A stretch of 64,000 nucleotides of DNA from assembly GCA_022592435.1 (NCBI GenBank), contig JABYQS010000083.1, positions 101,115 through 165,114 of the forward strand. Direction: 5' to 3'. The stretch comes from Cerioporus squamosus. Lineage: Eukaryota > Basidiomycota > Agaricomycetes > Polyporales > Polyporaceae. Both the position numbers and the translations under genes were made by a program. Of this stretch, positions 56,751-64,000 are shown piece by piece; the stretch's first letter is position 1, and every line of letters starts with the position of its first letter. The notes under the pieces were generated by a model. The model saw only the letters and a list, made by a program, of their open reading frames with translations, had not been told where the DNA came from and did no database searches.

Positions 56751-59122
56751 CATGCCACCCAAACGGCGCGGTATGGAGTCCAGGGCAAGGGGAAGTCTTG
56801 ATCCCTTGCAGTGGTGGTGTAGTGGGGGAGATGAAGGAAAATGGAACTTACCAAGCGAGGAATCCTCGCATGCCTGTGATACCATCGTCCTCTCCTCCAT
56901 CCTCCGCTCGATTCTAGCCCAAAACCATGCAGATCCGACGCGATCTTGAGGAGATATGGCTGAAGCTTCGCCAGGGCCTGCTGGAGAGACAGAAGTCGAA
57001 AGTCTGCAGACATTTTGCTGTCCAGTGGCCACAGAAACCCAGTTTCAGCATTGAACGAAGCCCAGGAGTGTGTGTGAGGCAAGCAGAGAGTGAAGTATAG
57101 TGGGAGAGCAAGAGAAACCCATCAGAAAACCCGGCGGGTTCCCGTACCCGCGGTACCCGTGAGCCCCGGCGCTAAGCCCCGTACCCGTGGGAACCCGCGG
57201 GTTCACGGGTCGGGTTTCTGTGCGGGTGCGGGTGCGGGTTCGGTCCGAGACCCCCGCGGGAACACCCGTGGCACACCCTATGTCCGGCGACCAAGGCATG
57301 GCGAACTGAGCATCGAACACCCGTCTCTGAAACTCCCGTCTATTGCCGAACTCCTAGCGAACCCGTGGGGCGGACCTGTCGCCGTCGGAGGCGAAGTCCA
57401 GCGCAACGCCCGCCCGCTAGCCTGCTCGACACCGCAAAACGCGCCCTCGCGTGATATCCTCGGTAGCCGCACGGAGCACGCCTGCTACGACGTGGATAGC
57501 CAAGTGAACGTCTCAGGCAAACCCCCTACGCCCTTCTCCAAGGCCAACACGACGGTTGAGTCTGCCATGCCGTCCTACGATCCTGGACGTGCGCACGGAC
57601 GCGACAGGAGCTCGCGTACGGCAGCATGGGCAACCCAAGCCGGAGACCAGAACAAACCCTTCGGCGAGAGGATGCAGGTCGACGAAAATGACGAGGAGAC
57701 GAACGCGCTACTACGATCCCCCATAGCTGCGAGGTCGAGACGCGACCGAGGCGCGATGAGCGGGCTCCGCGAGGTCCTCACTGACCCGCCTTCGCGGACG
57801 CACACATCCGGACTCAACGACAAGGAGACCATCTGGCGCGGGGGATACGCACCGCAACACTGGGACCACTCGATCACTGGCTCCGACGGCAGGCGCCGAG
57901 TCCCAGCCGTCGAAGATTGGGAGACGCACGACGAGCCGAGTGAAAACAATGTCACCTTTGCCCCGATCCCGCACACCAAGGCTTGGCAGTACCAGCACGA
58001 GCGGAGGCGCAACCAAGAAGAGTGCACTCTCGGCGCGGACGACGAAGATGCGATCAGCCACCGCCAATCGGCTAGGCGTACCAAACCCCTTACTGCGCGC
58101 GATACGTCCACTGCGGAGTACGAGGCCAGGAGCGCGGCGCCACGGCATGCATCACCCCAGGCACCCTCGCGGATGGCGGAGGGCGATGCCGACCTCGAGC
58201 AGCGGACCCATAGCGGGAGGGCGACCTGGCGCGACGAGGAGATCGAGAATGCACAAACGCATGACGAGGACGACTGGCGCGGCTACGACATGCTCCCCAC
58301 GGCAGTCGCGATGGCGCCACAGCATGAAGGTGTACCGACGCTCGCGGAGAACCCACGGGATAGGCGGTGGGCTGTCCACTTCGACGACCCGGAGAGACTC
58401 GTGAGTGGGCAATCGGCAGGATGGCAACAGACGATGTGGAACGACCCGACGGCTGTCATTTTCACGGCCTACAACTATCGTTTCACGCCCAATGGCGTCG
58501 TGAATAGGCACGTCGAAGGCGCGGCTGCCACGATGGTCACCTACATCACAGGCGAGACCTCCTTCCACATAGTCCCTCCGCACCCGGACCCGACACGACG
58601 ACTCAGCGCGCGTGAACTCCCCTTTACCTGGGGAATTCGCGGCCTCACCCCGCGAGGCGCTGCCATGATGAAGACTGTCCGGGTCGCGTCCTCAAACGGC
58701 GTCAGCATTATCACCTATCCGAGGCGGCTCGGGAACCCCAAGTGGGTCTGCGGAATCGTTGGATTCCTCCGCCCGGATGTCGCAGTTATACGGGCGGCGG
58801 TCCTCGAGGTGCTACAGGAGCCCGAAATGCTCGAGTGGATTACGCGGATGGCGAAGAGCTGCAGGAGCCTCCGAACGATCCCGAGCGATAACCGCGCTGA
58901 CTATATTCTCAGCACCCTTGAAGTGCGCATTGCGGATCTCGACAAAGGAGATTTCGTCGCGAACGTCTACATGGAGCCACCTACGGACGACATGGCCGAC
59001 TTCCGGGCCTGGGTGACGACGCTGAGGACGCGTGAGTTCAACAACTTTCTAAACGGGACAGGCGTTGCGCGCGCGATATATTACTGCGGCGGATGTCGCG
59101 GGGTCGATCATGACACGATGAG

Positions 59123-59410
59123 ATGACGGGCTGGCAGGGTACGCGCCAGGGTGCCCTGTCCCACACCGCGGAGATCCTGGACACGAAACGGGAGGCCCCT
59201 TCGGGCTCTCGAGGAGGCGCGACGAGAGGCGGAAACACACGGGGCGGTAGGCCGCGAGGAGGTCGCGAGGGAGATGCCGGTGGGAGCCAGTACGGCAGGG
59301 ATAGACGTGACAACCATGAGCGCGGCGAGAGCTGGCAGACGCGCGCTTCGGCGGCCAGGTCGCAGTGGTCTGGAGGACGCCAGCAACCCCAGCCGCGTCA
59401 CCATTACTAG
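59123..59410 (+). pseudogene. Displaced C-terminal tail of LINE ORF1
   Basis: In the next frame after the ORF1 stop, the reading GWQGTRQGALSHTAEILD continues into an RGG-rich basic tail (RGGATRGGNTRGGRPRGGRE) and ends at 59410. The GWQG motif normally follows the zinc knuckle in related ORF1 proteins. This indicates that a short stretch, including the last Cys, was deleted or altered and the tail shifted out of frame. Confidence 0.6.
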
Positions 59411-60357
59411 GAAGCCTGACCGGAACGCGAGACGTGCACACGGGAGTGAGAAGTAGAAAAGGTGGGATACGCTATCCTGTCCACGTAGCAGTGGTCTGCG
59501 GAGACCGATGAGCACGATGTACTGTAGAGCGTATGCTAATATGAACAACCCCACTCACCTTAGATTCATCACCCTCCTAATAACGAGGTGAGTGAATCGA
59601 GCCTCTGGAGTTCCAATAGGGCCCGAGACAAAGGAAACTCGCGATGCATGCCTGGGTAGACCACGGCAGGAGTTTCTCTTTTCAAGGCAGTTTTCCCTGG
59701 AGTGCGCTCGGGACGGCAACCCGAGACTTGGTCAGCACTGGTGCACGGCGAACTGCGGTACCGCCAATAAACGCAAGCCCCAGCGAAGCGCAATATACTG
59801 GCTATGCGCAGGAAGCTCTGCTGGAATATATACGGCAGCCTATTTAGGCGTGACGAGTCATGCCCGTGCGCGGGCACGCGTCTGCTACGAGACTATCTGC
59901 GGTCGAGTACTTTCGCTTTCGTCGCTTCTGACAGAGGGCACCCATCTGTCTCGGGCCGGGGGCATGGTTGTACCCCGGCCGACACTTAGCAACTGCGAAC
60001 CACACAAATTTAAATTCTGAGCACAATACGGGCAACTCAACTGGTTCTGGACATCTGCGCTTCGTTCCAGCAGGAGGTTCCCCTGGCGCACATGCCCGCC
60101 ACGGAACCGTCGATAGCTGGAACGAAAACGGAGGCATATCTTTTTCAGACGACGATATCGAGACGGGGACAAGAGGCGAGGAGGGTACCACCCCGTGTGA
60201 GACCCGGGGTGGTAACCCAGAGCAATCTACAGAGAGCAACCACGGAAGAAACTTCCCAACGACTGACGACCGAGCAGACCCAAATTCACAGAAGAGTACC
60301 AGCAAGGCTAAAAGAAAGGAAGACCGCAGGGCGGCGGTATGCATCGCCTCCCTGAAC
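59411..60357. other. Inter-ORF region of the LINE
   Basis: Spacer between ORF1 and ORF2. The ORF2 frame is open from 59932 (after a TGA at 59929-59931), so ~140 residues of Ser/Gly/Thr-rich sequence could precede the first Met at 60358 if translation starts by reinitiation or a non-AUG codon. Confidence 0.5.
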
Positions 60358-63300
60358 ATGAATGGGTTTGGGAATCTTGTCCGGGATCACACAGGAAACA
60401 AATGGGGGCGTATCTACCGACTAATGTCGGAACACCGCATCGGTGTGCTCCTCATTCAAGAGACTCACCTCACACCAGAACGCGTCGCAGCGATTCACAA
60501 GATGTTCGCTAAACGAATCAAAATTCTCTACTCCACGCACCCCACTGCACCTACTCAGCGAGATGGTGTCGCAATAGTTTTCAATGCCAGGTATATAAAC
60601 ACTGCTGAAGTGGAGGCCAGGGAGATTGTCCCTGGAAAAGCCATCCAGGCGACTTTCTCATGTCAGGGTGGCGACAAGAAGGTAGTGCTATGTATTTACG
60701 CCCCCACCTCAAACGGGGTGACGGAGAGGCAGCATTTCTTCCAGACAGTCCGTAAGTACTACGATGACCATCCACGCTGCCCGAAGCCGCAAATGATGGC
60801 CGGCGACTTCAATAATGTCGAGGATGGCCTCGACAGACTCCCCATAAGCAAAGGTCCTGATCGTTCGATCCATGCCCTCGACGAGCTTAAAGTTAGCTTA
60901 GGTCTCATGCTCACCGATGGCTGGAGAGCAACCTACCCCTCCACAAGGGAGTACACGTTTCACCGAGGAGCGGGACGCGAGGCAGTTTTCTCTAGACTAG
61001 ATCGCATCTATGTTACTCCCAGACTTTTCGACAATGCGCGGGAGTGGATGATCTGCGAAGCGGGCGTCAGGACTGACCCCAGTCTGATCTCAGTACAACG
61101 CACCCCTGAAAATGCGCCTGTAATGGGCTGCGGGAGGCCAATCTTCCCGCTTCATTTAATCAGAGACAAACAGCTAGCCAAAGACATAAAGAACAGGGGT
61201 CTCGACGCCCTACGTGTACTCACAGCCCTGGAAGACTCTGGCATGCGCACTCCTGAACACAACCCGCAACGAATCCTCCACGATTTCAAGAGTGCGACAA
61301 TGAAGCTCGCAAGGGAACGGGAAAAGACAATTGTTTCCAAACTACTGGCTGAAATTGAATCACGGGAGAAGGCCTTGAAGATGACTAAGGACAACCAGGA
61401 ACTATCTGAGCAGGCCAAGACCATGGAGGCAGAAGCTCTGACCAAGCAAATCCGACAGCTGAAACAGCAACACTTCAAGCAGCAACAACAGAACTCAAGG
61501 GCCACCCACAGGATCTACGGGGAAAGACCCACGAAATACTGGTCCAAGCTACACCTCGAGTGTGCGCCAAGGGACATCATTAGTGCCTTCGAGAAGGAGG
61601 GCCAGTTTGGAGTGGCTGGTGAGAAGCTATATGAGACTGACTCTGTAAAAATGGCAGAAATGGCGAGGACGCACCACATGAATGTCCAGCGAGACGAGCC
61701 AAATTCAAAACCGGCTCTTGAGAGGGAAAAAGATATAGCGATTGCCTTGGACAGCCTCGATGTGAAGGTCACTGACACAGAGGCAGAAGCACTGGGCGAT
61801 GAGATCACCTATGAGGAAATTCTGCTGTCCCTACGTTTCTCAAAGAACGGCTCATCCCCAGGTATTAATGGTATCCCTTTCGAACTGTGGAAGACCCTTC
61901 ATGCACGGCACATTGAGGACGCCCGGCACACGGACCGCACAAAGTTTGATATCATTAGGCTACTGAGAGCCACATATGATGATATAAGGGTGCACGGGGT
62001 TGATGCATGCACGTCCTTCGCGAAAGGCTGGATAGCCCCCATCTATAAGGAAAAAGGCGAGCGTACGAGGATTGTAAACTACAGGCCGATAACCCTTCTG
62101 AATACGGACTACAAGCTTCTGAGCAAAGTTCTATCTATACGACTGGCAGATGTTGCTCCAACCCTCATCCACAAGGCTCAGGCTGGTTTTGTCCCAGGCC
62201 GACGAATACATAATCACACTCAGCTAGCTCGGATGATGATGCTCTGGGCAGAAGAAAAGGCACAGGATGGTGCGATTGTTGCTCTAGATCAGGAGAAAGC
62301 CTATGACAAGATAGCACACGACTATCTATGGAAGGTACTTGGGAAGTTTGGCATACCGGCTGCACTTATACAATTAATCCGGTCCTTATATGCAAATGCC
62401 GAAACTTCAGTGATGATAAACGGGGTCTTAAGCAAGACATATCGTATCTACCGGGGGGTAAGACAGGGTGATCCCCTCTCCTGCCTCCTCTTCGACCTGG
62501 CCATCGAACCCCTCTCAGCCATGATTAGGAAATCCACCCTGATCGGTTTCAACATCCCACGATGTGAGGAAATCCTCAAAGCAGTGCTCTTTGCAGATGA
62601 CACAACAGTGTATCTCTCAAAGTATGATGACTTTCAGACGCTGCAGATAGTACTCGATGTCTGGTGTTCTGCAGCAAAGGCACGTTTCAACATGGGGAAG
62701 ACCGAGATCATTCCAATTGGATGCCCTGCTTTCCGACAGGAGATGGCAGAGACATATCAGGCCACAGGAGGCTGGGACAACTACCCACGGAATGTTCATG
62801 TTGCACAGGATGGGGAGGCGGTTCGTATCCTCGGTGCCTTTTTCGGAAACAATATTGATCACGTGGAGGTGTGGACACTCGTGCTGACCAAGATTGTTGC
62901 AATGCGAAAGCCGCTCATGGAAGTCCTGGCCCGATGGTCAAAGGGTCATGCATCCCTGCAAGGGAAAAAGCATGTCATCCAGATGATAGTCGGAGGCATG
63001 ACGCAGTTCCTCACAACTGTTCAGCGGATGCCTGATATCATTGTCAAGAGGCTGAACAGAATTATTCGAGGGTACCTGTGGGACGGCCGCCACAACACAC
63101 CAGTGGGCAGGAATCATACGTATTTACCGGTGGAACAGGGAGGACTAGGGCTGCTGGACCTTGCATCCAGAAACGAGGCCATCGATGTAATGTGGCTCAA
63201 GGCATATCTTGACCACAGCGAAGACCGACCTCTATGGGCCTTCATCGCCGATGACTTACTGGCAGCTCATGTTCCTAAAGACTGTAGGCCGAGACAGGCC

Positions 63301-64000
63301 GATTTGCGCTGCAACCCCTTCCTACAGAAGTGGAGGCCTAAGGCGAGAGGCCTGCCACAAGAGCTCAAGAGTATGATGGAGGCTGCCAAGAAGCACGGGG
63401 TACGACTGGAGGGACTCGCGTTCTCAAGAACGATCCTCAATGTGATGCCCATGTGGGACCATATTTATGCTGATCGAATCAAACTCGGGCGACTTTCGGT
63501 CCCGTCAAAGCTTCTGACTTGTCTTCAGCAGGCGCACTACGCGAGGAAGGTTGCCGATTTCGTCCGACTTGCACAGACTCTAGACGATGCTGCACATCGG
63601 CCCAGGGCCACGTGTAACTGTGGGGCATGCGTACGCCTTCGCACGAATGATGGCTGCACTAACCCGCACCTGTGCTGCACCCGGGCGAAACAGGTGCTGG
63701 ACACTTTGCCTAGTAAATGGGACCCTCGCAGACGACAGCCCAAGGACTACGAGCATCACGCGATGGAGGAGATACGGCACGAGCTTGCGAGCGACGAGTT
63801 GATCCCCTTTGACAGGACGGTAACTACCACGGGGGATCTAGGTCACGCTTTCCGCATCTTCACAGATGGCGCGCCACTGACAGACACGGCCCCGGAAATG
63901 AACTTGGCCGAGGATGGCCGCATACTAACTATCGCCACGGATGGTGCATGCATAAATAACGGCGACAAGTCGGCGCAGGCAGGTGCTGGAGTTTTCGTAG
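60358..64000 (+). CDS. LINE ORF2: endonuclease / reverse transcriptase / RNase H start (3' end beyond window)
   Basis: At least 1,214 codons without a stop from Met 60358. An APE-type endonuclease comes first: SLNMNG, LLIQETHL (catalytic Glu), MAGDFNNV, SRLDRIYVTP, then TDPSLISVQ where SDHS is expected, so the catalytic His is replaced by Pro. Next is a helical linker rich in Lys/Gln/Glu. The reverse transcriptase follows: GWIAPIYKEKG, NYRPITLL, KAQAGFVPGR, ALDQEKAYD, RGVRQGDPLS, and the active-site FADD. A thumb/connection region and a Cys-rich motif (CNCGACVRL...GCTNPHLCC) lead into RNase H (IATDGACINNG), cut by the edge. ORF2 copies the element RNA at nicked target DNA; this copy can probably still make RT but is likely nicking-deficient. 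Confidence 0.92.
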   Translation, partial: MNGFGNLVRDHTGNKWGRIYRLMSEHRIGVLLIQETHLTPERVAAIHKMFAKRIKILYSTHPTAPTQRDGVAIVFNARYINTAEVEAREIVPGKAIQATFSCQGGDKKVVLCIYAPTSNGVTERQHFFQTVRKYYDDHPRCPKPQMMAGDFNNVEDGLDRLPISKGPDRSIHALDELKVSLGLMLTDGWRATYPSTREYTFHRGAGREAVFSRLDRIYVTPRLFDNAREWMICEAGVRTDPSLISVQRTPENAPVMGCGRPIFPLHLIRDKQLAKDIKNRGLDALRVLTALEDSGMRTPEHNPQRILHDFKSATMKLAREREKTIVSKLLAEIESREKALKMTKDNQELSEQAKTMEAEALTKQIRQLKQQHFKQQQQNSRATHRIYGERPTKYWSKLHLECAPRDIISAFEKEGQFGVAGEKLYETDSVKMAEMARTHHMNVQRDEPNSKPALEREKDIAIALDSLDVKVTDTEAEALGDEITYEEILLSLRFSKNGSSPGINGIPFELWKTLHARHIEDARHTDRTKFDIIRLLRATYDDIRVHGVDACTSFAKGWIAPIYKEKGERTRIVNYRPITLLNTDYKLLSKVLSIRLADVAPTLIHKAQAGFVPGRRIHNHTQLARMMMLWAEEKAQDGAIVALDQEKAYDKIAHDYLWKVLGKFGIPAALIQLIRSLYANAETSVMINGVLSKTYRIYRGVRQGDPLSCLLFDLAIEPLSAMIRKSTLIGFNIPRCEEILKAVLFADDTTVYLSKYDDFQTLQIVLDVWCSAAKARFNMGKTEIIPIGCPAFRQEMAETYQATGGWDNYPRNVHVAQDGEAVRILGAFFGNNIDHVEVWTLVLTKIVAMRKPLMEVLARWSKGHASLQGKKHVIQMIVGGMTQFLTTVQRMPDIIVKRLNRIIRGYLWDGRHNTPVGRNHTYLPVEQGGLGLLDLASRNEAIDVMWLKAYLDHSEDRPLWAFIADDLLAAHVPKDCRPRQADLRCNPFLQKWRPKARGLPQELKSMMEAAKKHGVRLEGLAFSRTILNVMPMWDHIYADRIKLGRLSVPSKLLTCLQQAHYARKVADFVRLAQTLDDAAHRPRATCNCGACVRLRTNDGCTNPHLCCTRAKQVLDTLPSKWDPRRRQPKDYEHHAMEEIRHELASDELIPFDRTVTTTGDLGHAFRIFTDGAPLTDTAPEMNLAEDGRILTIATDGACINNGDKSAQAGAGVFV

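Larger units (their letters stand above)
56213..57280. mobile_element. 1,068-bp non-autonomous hAT-like element nested in LINE ORF1
   Basis: Imperfect terminal inverted repeats: left TAGGCTGTATCACGGGTGT, right (complement) TAGGGTGTGCCACGGGTGT, 16 of 19 identical. It is flanked by exact 8-bp target duplications TGTCCGGC at 56205-56212 and 57281-57288. Subterminal regions are packed with ACCCGT/CGGGT repeats in both orientations. The interior has two strong hairpins and no transposase coding capacity. The 8-bp duplication and TAGGG terminus point to the hAT superfamily. The insertion interrupts the LINE ORF1 frame and is therefore younger than the LINE copy. Confidence 0.88.
55912..59126 (+). 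pseudogene. LINE ORF1 (Gag-like), split by an insertion and truncated at its zinc knuckle
   Basis: Left part 55912-56212 and right part 57289-59126 are in the same frame once the 1,068-bp insert and one copy of its 8-bp duplication are ignored (SVR/RPRHGEL junction). The protein starts MQSVVSSTLPSSSPLPFP and has a long disordered, charged N-terminal half. A conserved ORF1 core follows (WAVHFDDPE, FTAYNYRFTPNG, SARELPFTWGIRGLTP, WVCGIVGFLRPDV, PPTDDMADFRAWVTTLRTRE). It ends CGGCRGVDHDTMR, a C-x2-C-x4-H-x4-C knuckle whose last Cys position is now the stop TGA at 59124. Such proteins bind element RNA. It is non-functional as it stands. Confidence 0.8.
53880..64000 (+). mobile_element. Tad1-like LINE retrotransposon (right end beyond window; left border approximate)
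   Basis: A non-LTR retrotransposon with an ORF1 RNA-binding-type protein and an ORF2 endonuclease-reverse transcriptase-RNase H protein, the layout of the fungal Tad1 clade. The left border is only a guess; ORF1 sequence is certain from 55912. ORF1 is interrupted by a hAT-like insertion and broken near its end, while ORF2 is open. No poly-A tail or target duplication can be seen because the 3' end lies outside. Confidence 0.75.

Noticed and set aside
57090..57288. N-terminal extension of ORF1 into the transposon end
   Set aside because: These codons are CGGGT repeats of the hAT-like element, not ORF1; the true N-terminus lies at 55912.
1..64000. CRISPR array, LTR retrotransposon or rRNA genes
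   Set aside because: No regularly spaced repeats, no LTR pair or gag-pol of LTR type, and no rRNA sequence were recognised in this eukaryotic window.

Overview
The window looks like chromosomal DNA of a basidiomycete fungus, most likely an Agaricomycete; a polypore is my guess from the gene families, not something the sequence proves. The signs are many short GT-AG introns of about 45-65 nt with CTGAC/CTAAC-like branch sites, and families typical of these fungi: DUF6533 and related seven-helix membrane proteins, F-box-like/LRR proteins, UstYa-like (DUF3328) proteins, SigF-type NTF2-like proteins, HET-domain proteins and a Tad1-like LINE. Gene models below were assembled by hand: splice sites were chosen so that donor, acceptor, reading phase and family similarity agree, and every complete model sums to a multiple of three.

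Layout. 0-10.5 kb: 5' part of an Argonaute gene (cut by the left edge), a UstYa-like gene, a seven-helix membrane protein, an F-box protein, and a DUF6533 membrane protein that seems to need a 2-nt microexon. 11.8-17.8 kb: first copy of a local F-box-like/LRR family, two tandem GNAT acetyltransferases and a mitochondrial-carrier-type protein. 18.5-20 kb: two small secreted proteins with one shared exon plan. 21-38 kb: an accessory, duplicated zone with four more copies of the F-box-like/LRR gene (all minus strand, one with a nonsense mutation and one with a GC donor), two copies of an NTF2-like gene, and two short transposons with clear target-site duplications. A unit of about 6.7-6.8 kb, NTF2-like plus F-box-like, is tandemly repeated there.

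40-53 kb: a third small secreted protein next to a second UstYa-like gene, a third NTF2-like copy with a frameshift, and two HET-domain genes in opposite orientation around an unrelated F-box gene. One HET copy is frameshifted. A two-exon protein of unknown function follows. 54-64 kb: a Tad1-like LINE, plus strand. Its ORF1 is split by a 1,068-bp hAT-like element with an 8-bp target-site duplication and is also broken at its zinc knuckle. Its ORF2 (endonuclease, reverse transcriptase, start of RNase H) stays open to the right edge but has lost the endonuclease His.

Functionally this is not an operon-like system. RNA silencing (Argonaute), incompatibility-type HET genes, F-box adaptors and secreted peptides sit among transposons in a fast-evolving region. 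The most interesting possibilities are the three matching small secreted peptide genes, one of them beside a UstYa-like gene, and the paired NTF2-like/F-box-like duplication with a conserved ACGCGT+TGACGTCA promoter motif.
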